From Plicaturopsis crispa FD-325 SS-3 (lineage: Eukaryota > Basidiomycota > Agaricomycetes > Amylocorticiales > Amylocorticiaceae): DNA of 64,000 nt. The position numbers and the translations under genes are program-made. Below, in pieces: positions 45,436 through 57,100 of the stretch; the stretch's first letter is position 1, and each line of letters begins with the position of its first letter. The notes beneath the pieces are model-generated. The model worked only from the letters and a program-made list of their open reading frames with translations. It was not told the origin of the DNA and ran no database searches. The stretch lies in the NCBI GenBank assembly GCA_000827205.1, contig KN832554.1, forward strand, positions 861,263-925,262, written 5' to 3'.

Positions 45436-46811
45436 TTACGGCTCTGGCTCAGGGAACTCTACGTCGAAGCTCATGAAGTCTCGAGCGCAGACAACGTCTC
45501 CTCTATACTCCTGCGATGCGAGCTTCGCTATGCCGTCCATGATCGTACGAGCGTCATCGTTAACGTCGACGTTTCCGGCATACCGAGCAGAAAAATGATT
45601 GAGAACCAATTTACGGGCTCCCACACGAGTGGCGAATGCGCCTGCCATCTGTGGGGTTGAATGGCCTCGGGACTTTGTTCGCGCCTCCACTGTCTCGTAA
45701 ATGTCATCGGGTTTGGTAGTTGGGTCAATACCTGGAAGGTGTGCGTTGGTGGCTTCGTGAACGAGAAGGTCGACGTTAGCGGCTAGTGCAGCTATCGGCG
45801 AGGGGTCATAAGTATCCCCCAATATCGCAATTTTACGCCCAGGTCTTTGCGGTGGTCCCCGAAGCACTGTCCCGTCAGACAGGGTGACGTCCTCGCCAGC
45901 CTGGAGTTTCCTCATCACAGCCATCGGTGTTCCCGTCCTCTTGATATCAGGAATGTATTGTTTCGGGTCTATTTTCCCCGCCACGGGGGCCTCGGTGACC
46001 ACATACCCTACGCAGGGCGCCGAGTGCAGTATGGGCGCAGCAGAGACGGATACTATCTCGTCACTGTAAATGCTTGGCCACACGCCATCTACCTGTGGGA
46101 TATTTCTGCCGGAGGGGGACTCCGTGGGCAGGCGCGACAAGGTGGTGAAATCGCCCGTCTGAGGGTCCGAGGGAAAGCGCAGTTCGTGGACGACATACGG
46201 GCTCGCAAGCCTTGAATAGGTGTAGCTTAGCCCATTGCGTACGTATGCCCGTGTACCCAGAGGACCATATATTTCTATCGGCTGAATGCATTTTCAGTAA
46301 GTCAAAACACCTGTTGTTTTGCGACGATCCTCTCACTTTCTGGTCAGATAGTAGAGCCTCGTCGGTCCTGGAATCCTCAACACCCTCGACAGTACCACCA
46401 GAGCCATTCAGCATGCTTGCTAATAAAGGCAGGACGCCGAAGATATGATCGCCTCTGGGGAGATCAGGAGCGTATATTTTAAGAGAAGTATCGCGACAGA
46501 CCATGTGTGTGCGTGATAAATATCTTGTTGATCTTGCCCATTTTGACGGCGCTACTCCCGCCACTGCGCTGTATCTGATGGTGCGTGGCCTCGCCACAGT
46601 CGAATAACCAAACATTCCCGCCAACTCTGAGTGCGAGCGACGAGTGATTTCGTGTTGAAGATGGTTGGGCAGATGCTGTTCCAAGAAAAGTGATGTTCAT
46701 CGGCAAAGGAGAAGTTGCCATTTGGCGAGACGGTGTTGATGCGGGTATTCTTGGTCTACAAGGTATTACAAGACGCTTTAGAACGCGTTGAGGAACTGTC
46801 AAGACCTTCAT
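45436..46811 (-). CDS. tRNase Z, short (ELAC1-like) form
   Basis: Metallo-beta-lactamase nuclease that removes the 3' trailer of precursor tRNA. Start at 46811. The metal motifs are present: ITHTHGDHIFG (HxHxDH; split by an intron after HTHG), LHSAPCVGYVV, ILGDTYD, HEATN, SRGHSTPQMAGAFA and LNHFSARY. The N-terminal LGTASAQPSSTRNHSSLALR and LFDCGEATHHQIQRS match the short form; the long form of yeast Trz1 carries an extra N-terminal half not seen here. Length about 400 aa. The first 30 residues (KVLTVPQRVLKRLVIPCRPR) are basic and look like a mitochondrial signal; Met at MATSPLP or MNITFLG could start a second, nuclear form. C-terminus FDVEFPEPEP at 45436. Confidence 0.93.
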
Positions 46812-47344
46812 GCAAACTCCATCGTAGAGGTTTCTGACTCGGAGTGGCGAACATCAGCGCGGCTCGGCCAATAACCGCGGCAGCGCAGTATTTCAGACTC
46901 CGCGGCCATCAATACGGCGGACGTGGTTTACTTACGATTGATTCTAAGTAGAAGTGCTGCTGTTCGTCAAGTGTTCGTGCGGTCATTGCCCGCGATATCA
47001 TACACGGGCATACACGCTGCGCACGACCGAGAATTGGCTATTATCGATAATCGCTAACTTTGACCCGGTCAGTCTTCTACTCAGATTGCTTTGGTCGGCT
47101 GAGTCGAGCTGGATAAGGCCTGACAGTTCCATGGAAGACAAACAGAACAGTGGCGGCGACGCGCATATCAGATCATCCCAGAACGCGCATGCGCGACTTA
47201 GCCGCTGCACACGAGGGTTTCATCATTGGATAAAAGGCTTCATTCATTCCCGTCGCCGGCTGTGATGCTGCGGGCCAACCCAAGGTACAACACGGAGGCC
47301 TAAGGCATTGCTTAAGTACGGCCCGACAGTATACTAGGTAAACC
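46812..47344. promoter_or_regulatory. divergent promoter region, tRNase Z / GH3
   Basis: About 533 bases between outward-facing starts. It includes a ccaat box near 46868 (ggccaataacc) and GC-rich flanks close to the tRNase Z start. No TATA box clearly placed for the GH3 gene. Confidence 0.4.
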
Positions 47345-50157
47345 ATGTACGCTCGCCGCTCATTCCTCATGAAGTTGACACCTACCCTCGTTTCGTTGTT
47401 AGCGTTCGCTGCACTCGGTGTCCTCGCCGACGATGTCAACAGCACGGTGGGCATACTGGGAAGTGGTAAGCAGCTTCCTTAACATACAACCTTGTGGGCG
47501 CTGCTACAAATTAACGCACATGCGCAGTTGACCTCGGAGACTGGGCTTCCGCATACGCGAAGGCCAAGGCTGCCATTGCGAACTTGACCAATGATGAGAA
47601 AATCACGATCATTACCGGCGGAAATGCTGGGAATTGGACAGCACTTGTCATGACCGATGGCTCCCAGGGCATAGAGTCCGACTACTATGTCTCTGCTTTT
47701 GCTCAAGCCTCTGCTATCTCGTTCACTTGGGACAAAAACCTAGCCAGTAAGTTTCCCTCGCGATAGTCTTCCTTCGTAAAGTAACATATCACAATCTTCA
47801 GAGGAACAGGCCAACGCTGTGGCGACAGAACATTTCTTGAAGGGGTCTCAGCTCATTAATGGTACTGTCTTCATCAAATGCACGGCATCGAGCTTCTGCT
47901 AACTCATAGACTATGTCAGGACCTACTTCAGAGCCTCTCGGGCGAACACCTTGGGGTGGACGGTCCGGAGAGACTTTCGGACCTGATCCTTACTTGAATG
48001 GTACTTCTGAACACTATTGTGTTTCGTTCTCGCTAATTTGAACGAATTTGTAGGTATCATATTTGGTATCAGTACCAAAGCATACAAGGGCGTAGGAATA
48101 ATACCCGGTGGAAAGGTGTGCGGCGTCGATTCACTTGTCGTACTTCCGTCTTCTAAATATCTCTCTTTTCTCGTAGCATTTTCTTCTGAACGAGCAGGAG
48201 ACAAATCGTACCACCATAGCCATCGCAGGATCAACCACATCCGAGTCTTATTCGTCTAATGCCGATGACAAGACTATCCACGAGACCTATCTTTGGCCGT
48301 TCTACGACGGCGTCAAGTCGGGACTCGGCGCAGTCATGTGTGCGATGTCCCAAGTGAATAGCTCATACTCTTGCGAGAGCAGTCTGCTCCTGAACGAGCT
48401 CCTCAAAACTGAGCTCGGGTTTCCCGGAATGGTACGTGTTCAGTCAAAGATAGACGCGGAAAGTCGGAAATAACATCCATACTTCCCTGTAGGTGTATCC
48501 TGACGTTAGCGGACAGCACACTGCACTGGGATCGGCGAACGGTGGCCTCGACTACAGCTCCGGGGGATACTCGACCCAGTTCTGGACGAACGCGACCCTC
48601 GAAGGCGCCATTGCAAACGGCACTTTCACACAAGAACGCCTTGACTCGATGGTTATCCGCAACATGATCGCATACTACTATGTTAACCTCGACGCCAGCG
48701 GCCAGGCAGCGAAAGTCGCAGCAACTACCTACAAGAGCGTGCGCGGAAACCACCGCGATATCATCCGCACCGTTGGTGCCGCCTCGATCGTCTTGCTGAA
48801 GAACACTAACAATACCCTGCCGCTTTCCGAGCCCAAGAGCGTCAGCGTCTTCGGCGCCCACGCTGGAGCTCCTATGGCGGGCCCCAATTCCGCGTTCACC
48901 GTCACCGGCTCCGGCCCAACGTATCCTGGCCACCTTGTCACGGGCACTGGTTCCGGTTCTGGCTCGGTTCCTTACGTCGTGACGCCCATTTCTGCCCTCA
49001 CGACACAGGCGATCGAGGATTACACTCAAATACGCTCGATCCTGAACGACACATATACTACGAAGGACAATTCGAACCCGGCGCTGCATGCATTCACAGC
49101 GGCGGGCACTACCTCGGTTGTCCCAAGCATCCCGAACTACGCCGCCGATAGTGAGGTCTGCCTCGTCTTCCTGAACGCGTGAGCTCCTTGATGTGTATAA
49201 TTCGTCGAATGCAATATTGACATTACGGGGACGTAGATTGGCCGGTGAAGGCGCGGACCGTACCGAGCTCTACAACAAGGACCAGGATACCCTCGTGACG
49301 ACGGTCGCAGCGTCTTGCAACAATACGGTCGTCGTGATCAATACTATTGGGGCCCGTCTCGTCGACAACTGGATCGAGAACGTCAATGTCACTGGCGTCC
49401 TGTATTCTTCCCTCCTCGGCCAAGAATCAGGCAATAGCATTGCCGACGTTTTGTGTAAGCCGTGGCTGCATCATATTCAGTGACAACATCAGCTGATGAC
49501 GACGTTCAGATGGAGCTGTAAACCCTTCGGCTCGCTTGCCCTACACTATCGCAAAGAACGAATCCGACTACAGCGTTGGTATATGCTATACTCAGCAGTG
49601 CAATTTCACGGAGGGTGTATACATCGATTACAAGTATGCTTTCAGGTGCCTCTTATGCTCGAGGCGGCATTGACGCTTCCTCTTCCAGGTATTTCGACGC
49701 TCACAACGTTACTCCGCGGTACGAGTTTGGCTATGGTCTCTCGTATACCACCTTCAAGTACGGAAAGCTGTCGGTCTCCGCCACCAACCACAAGGCGCTG
49801 TCTTCGAAGTACCCTACGGGCAAACTAACCGTCGGCGGCTACGCCGATCTCTGGGACGAAGTCGTGTCTGCCACCGTGTCTGTCGCGAATTCCGGCCATG
49901 TGGACGGAAACGAGGTCGCCCAGCTCTACGTCACCTTCCCTGCTGAGGCAGACCAGCCCATAACGCAGCTCCGTGGCTTCGAGCGCGTTTATATCAAAAA
50001 GGGCTCTTCGACTGAAATCACCTTCTCCCTCCGCCGCCGGGACCTGAGCTATTGGGATGTGGTGGCCCAGAAATGGGCTATCGCTAGTGGGAAATATACT
50101 TTCTATGCTGGGGCAAGTTCGAGGGATTTCAGGGTGTCTGCTACTCTGACTATCTAG
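47345..50157 (+). CDS. GH3 family glycosidase-like protein, atypical site motifs
   Basis: Secreted protein of glycoside hydrolase family 3 (mostly beta-glucosidases). Start at 47345; signal peptide KLTPTLVSLLAFAALGVLA. Domains in order: (alpha/beta)8 barrel with LTNDEKITIITGG, KHFLLNEQETNR (exon joined by cgtag acceptor) and GFPGMVYPDVSGQHT; alpha/beta sandwich with VGAASIVLLKNTNNTLPLSE; C-terminal fibronectin III-like domain (ATVSVANSGHVDGNEVAQLY, QLRGFERVYIKKG). The nucleophile Asp is kept but sits in YPDVSGQ instead of the usual SDW-AQ; the usual D-x-P-x-G-x-R site reads TDGSQGIES without Arg, and GGRNWEGF reads GGRSGETF. So it is either a separate specificity group or poorly active. About eleven exons; several N-linked sites (NST, NGT, NVT). 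Ends LTI at 50157. Confidence 0.9.
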
Positions 50158-50454
50158 ACGACTTTGGACTACGTCTCGGGGCCATACCAACGGACAATAG
50201 AATAGAGTTCGACGCACGTAGAATACATACTTAGACATAGACTTTCTAGTACGTAGGGATAGATGCTACCTCGTTTATTACATTCAATTATATTCCGACT
50301 GCCCTGCGATCATCGACAGAACCTCAATCACAAGGAGCTTCACGTCCCTTCGAATTGGGGGCGTCTAAGTGGCCGTCTAAGTAGCAAAAGTGAATGCGTG
50401 CATAGAAAATGTGAATGCGTGTGTGTCATGGTTGTAGAGAGTGCAAAAAGACGC

Positions 50455-50460
50455 AAAAAA
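50455..50460 (-). terminator. RNA polymerase III terminator
   Basis: Six T residues on the minus strand start directly after the discriminator base of the tRNA at 50461-50544, the normal Pol III stop signal. Confidence 0.8.
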
Positions 50461-50544
50461 TGTCCCAAGGAGGATTCGAACTTCCGGCTTCTCGGTTATG
50501 CACTGTGCCACAACGAGATGATTTAACCACTAATCGACAGGGAC
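50461..50544 (-). tRNA. tRNA-His (GTG) with 12-base intron
   Basis: Read on the minus strand. D stem GATT/AATC and anticodon stem TCTCG/CGAGA pair fully; the anticodon GTG is at 50509-50511 in the loop TTGTGG-C. A 12-base intron (50496-50507) sits after base 37, the canonical place. The T loop is TTCGAAT. The acceptor stem has one T-T mismatch and one wobble, and the T stem has one A-C mismatch, so this copy is a little worn or unusual. Internal A and B boxes are each one base off consensus. The discriminator is A. Mature length 72 without the added 5' G. A T6 terminator follows at once. Confidence 0.75.
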
Positions 50545-50976
50545 CATGTATAATCGTTTCCACGAGACCTACACAACAACAATCCCAGTGTTCACCGGTA
50601 CCAGGTCTTTTGCCTGCCATTTTACTCTTGACCGTCACGTCGTAAACGCCAAACGGTACCGGTACCGGTAGCAGCGAGCAACCCTACTACACTCCTACCT
50701 GCGACGAGTGCTATCGTCCCAGCTCTATAGCTAATAGCCAACTGGAAGGCGTCAAGGACCTCTGGGAAACCTTGGAAATCAAAAGTCGTACCCTATTCGC
50801 TGCTGGTGCTGAATCTCATCGAAACGACTGGAGCACTGTCGTGGTTCTGGGGCGCACCAGGTGCGGTGTCCTAGGCAGGACGGAACTTCCAGGTCTCGAG
50901 CGATATCTTCGCTGCCATTCGGTCTGACACACCCTTCAGTCCTCCATTTGGATATCGACGCGAACGTGTAGGCTAC
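50545..50976. other. region upstream of LRR gene, possible unread 5' exon
   Basis: About 430 bases before the open frame of the LRR gene. It includes a run of ggtacc/ggtaccgg palindromes at 50598-50606 and 50655-50672. Earlier exons of the LRR gene, including an F-box, could lie here, but I could not build one in frame. Confidence 0.35.
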
Positions 50977-52540
50977 TTGGCTACTCTAGGCATCTGTATA
51001 TCTGCTATACTCTCTTTTGCGATGGAATACACGCGTTCGCCCCCGTGGATAGGCGGCGACGAGGACATGAACAGGCTCATCGACCGCCTGCCCTCGAACA
51101 GACATGAGTACCGTCGCGTTCGTCACCTCATCCTCCGCCCGACCATCAGCATACCAATCTCAGACGACCAGCTGGCCAACATATTCCCCTTCTGTCCGAA
51201 CCTCGAGTCTGTCGTATTATGCGGTGCACCAGAAACGACAGACAGGTGCATCGTCACGCTTGCAGCTTCGGCGTCCAACCTGCAGGGCATTGACTTGTCG
51301 GGCTGCACCCTCATCACAGACGTCGGTGTTCTGCAGCTAACCGCCAAGTCGCTGCCTCTTCAGTGGATCCAACTGAATGGGGTAGTCGGTGTCACGGACG
51401 CGTCGATATCTTCCATCGCGAAGACATGTTCGCGACTCGTCGAACTCGAACTATGCGACTTGCCGTTGCTAACGGCTATATCAGTTCGCGACCTATGGTC
51501 TTACTCCCGCAAGCTCCGGACTTTGCGCTTCGCACGCTGTCCACTCTTAACGGACAAAGCTTTCCCGTCTATTCTAACCAGCACTGGTTCGATTAGTGTC
51601 GACCCGATGACGGAAAAATCGCTCCCTCCCAGTCCAGGAACATGGCTTGACGATTTACCTCCCCTCGTCCTTAGGCACACCGCGGAAAATCTACGCGTCC
51701 TTGACCTCGCATTTTGTACGAAGCTTACGGATGCTGCCATACAAGGGATAGTCTCTCATGCGCCGACCCTCCAGACCCTCGTGCTATCTGGCTGCACCGC
51801 CTTGACAGACAAGATGATAGACAGCGTCTGTCAATTGGGAGACAACTTGGATATTCTCTCTATTGCACACGTCGCGAGTATCACGGACCGAGCTATTGTC
51901 AAACTAGCACGTTCGTGCTCGAAGCTCAGATCTGTCGACTTAGCTTGTAAGGTTTTCTTCGCTATGTTTTATGCATCCGCCGGCATATATTAATTACCTT
52001 TAAGTTTGCCGTAATCTCACAGACATGGCGGTCTTTGAGCTCGCCGGGCTGGCCAGCTTACGCCGACTAAGCCTCGTCAGGGTGCACAAGCTGACGGACA
52101 ACGCGATTTTCTTCCTTGCGGAGCATGCAACCTCGCTCGAGCGGCTACACCTTTCCTACTGCGACCGCTTGTCCCTCGATGCGGTGCACTTACTTCTCAA
52201 GAAGTGCACTTTTCTACAACATTTGACCGCCACCGGCGTCCCGTCTTTCAAGCGGGTGGGCGTCCAGCGTTTCTCAGACCCGCCACCCGATGTATGTCTT
52301 CAACCTTCCCTTCTCTGATTGCGGACCGCCTTCTTAGTCCGTTTCTGGGAATCGAATGGCGCTGACGAGCTTCGGCAGAACTACGACCCAGATCAACAGG
52401 CCGCATTTCGCGTGTACACGGGCGCAAATGTGCTCGCATTGCGGAAATTTCTAGACAAGGAAGAGCTACGACGACACGAAGCCGAAGTGAAAAACATCAA
52501 ATTCGTACCGAAGGGGGATGACAGCACCGATGTCTTCTAG
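50977..52540 (+). CDS. LRR protein, Grr1/AMN1-like
   Basis: Cysteine-containing leucine-rich repeats of the type in yeast Grr1 and AMN1. The first exon runs from at least 50977 to about 51947; Met 51021 (MEYTRSPPWIGGDEDMNRLI) is an alternative start. Repeats in order: FPFCPNLESVVLCGAPETTD, ASNLQGIDLSGCTLITDVGV, LPLQWIQLNGVVGVTDASIS, CSRLVELELCDLPLLTAISV, AENLRVLDLAFCTKLTDAAI, APTLQTLVLSGCTALTDKMI, GDNLDILSIAHVASITDRAI and, after an intron, LASLRRLSLVRVHKLTDNAI and TSLERLHLSYCDRLSLDAVH. The C-terminus (FRVYTGANVLALRKFLDKEE) follows another intron and ends DSTDVF at 52540. I see no F-box in front of the repeats, which Grr1 has; it may be lost or in an exon I could not identify. Confidence 0.85.
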
Positions 52541-54141
52541 CTCCTCAGCCTCTGAGGATTGAATGACTGGCATCTTAGGCCTCTCAATGGCGCCGTGCAC
52601 TAGAGGGGACAGGTAGTCATTTCAAGCCGGACAGTTGATGATTCCGTGAGCTATAATCAAGCTGTGGGCAGGTAAATGGACAAAGCTGATTGACCTTGTG
52701 CTTATTTAGTCAAGCCATTTCTACCTTGCATCGGAACGATTTCTTTTCGACTGAGCATCTTCCGCGCCAGCGGTTGGCGTCCTTCGCTTTTTGAATGGCC
52801 CCATCCTGGCGCTATACCACTTTTGCCTCTCATGATACCTCCCGCGGTGCGACCGTGCGTCGGCTTGCGGCGGCCGCTACGCGACATATAGGCTCGGTTT
52901 CGCGCACCACCGCATGGATTTACACGCAATCTCGGGGAACGTTGGGGATGAACATAATGGAGCGATCGCGACGCAACGGGGGGGATGTCGGGCGATGGAT
53001 AAGAGAAGAATCGGCGCTCAGTTATGCGCGGTAATAGGGATACAAAGGGTGCTCCAGTATCTACCTTTGCCTATCTAATTTTGAAGTTTGAGACTGCTTT
53101 CCCCTGACTCTTCCCACTTCGACGCCCTTCGAACGCCGCATCCGGGACTGTCATTGTGGTACGATTATCTAAAGAGAGCAGCGGAAACCCGGTTCTGGCG
53201 GTCGATTGGCTGCTAGTGCAGCGAGCTAAATGCGCAGAGAATGAGAACAGCCTCACGCTCGTCTGAAGGAAGGAGCTCAGGTGACAAGCACTTATCTCAT
53301 GAGTATGGAACGCGATGACAAAAGTGAGAGCAGTCCTTGCTGTTCCAGCACGAGTGATGTCCGTGCCGAATATGGCGTGGGTCCTGATGAGGCACCGAGG
53401 GAATGAAAATGCGACATAGGCACAGTCAATGCGAGTACCTGGGACTGCGCGCTGTCTGCCTGTATGCTGTCGTCCAGTGTGTTATCAGCGATGCAGACAG
53501 GATGCTCAGAGTATGCGAGTTTTGAGAACATCGTAGTCGGAAGCAAGAGGAAAAGTCGTGTAAACGACTTAGCCGGAGGAACGGTATGAAGTCATTTTGC
53601 GATCATCCTTCGTGCGCACGGCCTACAACGGCCTATAGTATTTCTCTACTCTCGACCGCCAGCTGGCCGCTTGTCGTTTTCCTTTTCTTTCCTGCTCTCT
53701 TCCGTTTCGTAAACAGAATCAGATATAGCTTTCCCTGGCACTTCCCGTTCGTTCTCGAGATCTATAGAGACTGCCCATGGTCAACACAACCCCGCCGGTC
53801 CTCTGTTCGCTCTGACCGTGCCATAATTCCGTCTCGCCGGGAAGGAACCACATAGACGCCCGGATATCCAACAGAAACGCGTCTCCGACGCCTTGGCATC
53901 CGCGTTTTGCCAATCAGGATCTCGTAGGCTCGCGCGTTCCTGGTGGTATAGCTCGGCGTGGTTCGTGCGTGTTGAGACCACCTAGACAGCGCCTTTCGCA
54001 CTTCGTTAAACGCCGAGTGCTATCAACATAGGAATCCGAGGTAAGCAGTCCTCTGCCCACACCTTGCTGGACCCCAATGCCGGTTGTCTTATCCTCATGT
54101 CTTTCTTCTATTCCCAGTGTCTTGCTGTTTTGCACACCCAC
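52541..54141. other. intergenic, no gene recognised
   Basis: About 1.6 kb between two plus-strand genes. Open frames up to about 90 codons (53586-53855 plus, 53292-53546 minus) lack motifs. The last 100 bases carry a candidate leader intron (acceptor ttctattcccag near 54118) just before the RhoGEF start, so part may be its 5' leader. Confidence 0.45.
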
Positions 54142-57100
54142 ATGGAGGTTCTCAGCCCATTACCACCGCCCCGCTCTCCCCCGAAAGGTCGCTCGCAAGG
54201 GAAGAACTATGCGTCGGTTCGTGCTGCGCAGAGCGCGTCTCCCACGGCAACGTCCATTATCGAGCGACGCGCGAGCGTGACGGGCTCCCCGTCTCCCATC
54301 AACTTTGTCCTGCCAGTGGAGACAGTGACGGTGAATGGCGAGTTCACCTCGCATGGCCCATCAAGCTTTAGCTCGTCCCAACCAGTCCGCAGGGCGACCG
54401 CCGTCTCGCGCAATTTTCTTCCTTTGACACCCATTCTTGCCTCGCCTCAAATGACGCCAAACCCGAGCATCTCGTCTAGGACGCTTTATCTCAATTCGGA
54501 TTCCGACGATTCAGATCATGATGAAGAGGACATGCATACTGCGTCCTCATCGGTTGTGCTGCAGGACTATTTGACAGAAGGATCGACATTTACATCTGTC
54601 GCGCTGGAGAACACAGTGTCCGGGACGGTCGCATCAGTGCCCACCGTAGCCCAGCAAACATTAACTCCTACGTGGACGTCGACGCCACCAACGCCTCCGC
54701 CCAAACCTGTCGGGCGCTCCGCGTCAGACGGGAGTCGGCGCCCATCACCTGCTTTCATTCCGCCCTCAGCATCGTTGCCACCGTCATTGTCACGAGCCCG
54801 TGCCAAATCTACAGAGTCTGCAGACACCGCGAGACGCCGGGCGTCGCTTCCTGCGATGTTGTCGAAGCCCTTGCCTCCGACGCCGCCACCCGTGCCCTCT
54901 TCGTCGTATAAAGTTGTACGCCCCGGTAGTCCATTGCGCCCAGCAGTTCCACCATCTGGTGAAACGCGTGCTCCATCATCCGCAGGGGGCGCTGGGCGCT
55001 CATCAAGCACGCATTCTCAACGTCTATTTCATCTGCCTTCGGATGCGTCAGACAGAGAGGACGATGCATCCCCCTCCGCACTGAAAGAAGAGCTTACGGA
55101 TTATCCGTTCTCGGCCGGGCATGTCGACGGAAGTGTGGCGTACTCGGAGGAGGAGAAGTGGGCGCGCGGTAAACGGAAAAACGACACGAAAAAGCATCAT
55201 GCCCTTCTGGAGCTGTTGGCGACTGAGGTCGGGTACTTGATAGACTTGAGGGCGTTGGTAAATGTGAGTCTTTCCAGAGCACTCTGTCACGGATGGGTGG
55301 ATAAGTTCTAATCAATTTGATTCAGGCCTATGTTCGATATCTACCCAGCCTCACCTTACAGTCATCCAGTAGCGCGTCTCAGTTCAGCTCACCGTCCAAT
55401 ATGTCCATATCACCCTTCATACGGACGCCTTCCTCTACCCTACTATCTTCAGCATTTGCCTCCGGTGCCCGAGGGAATACACACGCACAAGCCCATGTCT
55501 CCAGTCTGTCGTCCGCCACCACTTATACTATCGACAGTCCCAACCATACCCCGACTGCAAGCCCTACGAAGGAAAAGCATGCTCCGCGACATCTATTTTC
55601 GGCCCGGGAGATTGATCTTGTTACGCGCAACGTTGAGGATATACTCACCTTTCATGAACATTTTGTCGACGAGCTGCGAGAGGCGGTAGCACCACTTGGG
55701 TTCTCCACTGTTTTCGATTCAGCAGTGACCGGTGACATTGCACCTGATCCAGAAACATATGAGATGGGCCCTTTGCCAGCTGGGCTCGATGCGGCCGTTG
55801 AGTTTGTTGCTAAACACTTCGCTACCCAGGTCAGTGTCGTGGAGATGATGCGGTATATGCGTACTGACCGTGCTTCCCCATTTACAGTCTGCAAGGTTTA
55901 ACATCTACGAGTCGTTCTGTTCTGGGCATCCGGAGGCTTTTGATCTCGTGAGGAAGATTCAGCAGCGGCATCCAGTGGAGTGGGACGCGTTTGAACGCCG
56001 GTCGTCCCACCTTGTCTCGACGAGCGGCTCCCAACCTCATGTCGAACCGCGTAAGGCATTCGATGACCCACCACCCACTATCCCTCATCGTCACCCTTCC
56101 CGAGCGTCGACCGACCATGCGTCTGTTCCGCCAGAGTCCTTCGAGTCCTTGCGAAAGCGAAGACATTCTCTGTCGTCGCTCGACAGACATAACCCGTCTC
56201 GCGTACACCCGGAGAAATCCAACGGCAATCTGAGGGAGTCTGACCACGGACATAGCACCGGAAGGGCGAAGGACATGCACGCGCGATTAGCATTCATGGA
56301 CTATCTTATCAAGCCCGTGCAGCGGATATGCAAATACCCGCTGATGCTCGATCAGCTGAAAACGCCTGACGCATTCAGAAGCTCCCCGGATAGCAAGAGC
56401 AGACCATCCTTGAGTAGCGATGCACACCTCAGCCACGAAGGGAAGCAGGATGACGTAGCAGCGGACGCAGCGCGTGCTATGAGAGACGTAGCCAGCGCGG
56501 TGGATGAAGCACGTCGCCGGCAGGATATCGCTACGAAGTCCTCCCTCATCGTAGCCCGAATATCGCAATCCCCGCCGATCTCCGCTGGCAATACCACTCC
56601 TCATAACCTAACGCCTACCTTTCTCTCCTCTCTTGGCGCTTGTCTTCTGTCTGGCTCGCTAGATGTGATCAATCATCGGACGTTCAAGGGTTCTGGGAAC
56701 ACGACCGTGAAAGCCAAGTATCTCGGAGTGTTTCTCTACATGGGTGGGTATCTTGTGATGGCTAAAGTATGCAAAGGGAAGGTGTACGAGCCGAGGTATT
56801 GGTTCTCTCTCGTTGGCTTCGACGTGGTAGACGTGGACGAGGACGATGGTGCGTGGTCCTTTAGTCTCTCATAATACGTCAACTGATAAACCGACTACCA
56901 GCGCTATTGCCATGCTCCTTCCGCCTCGTGTGCACAGGGCAGTATTTTGAATTAGCGGCGGCTTGCCAACGCGAGAAGGAACTCTGGATGTCTGCGATTC
57001 ACGAGTCCCTGAAGCTTTCGACGACTTGGAGCAACGAACCACAGTCCAGCCTCCAACTCGACGGGAACGGTGATTTTTTCGCTGGGTCCGTCGATGACGC

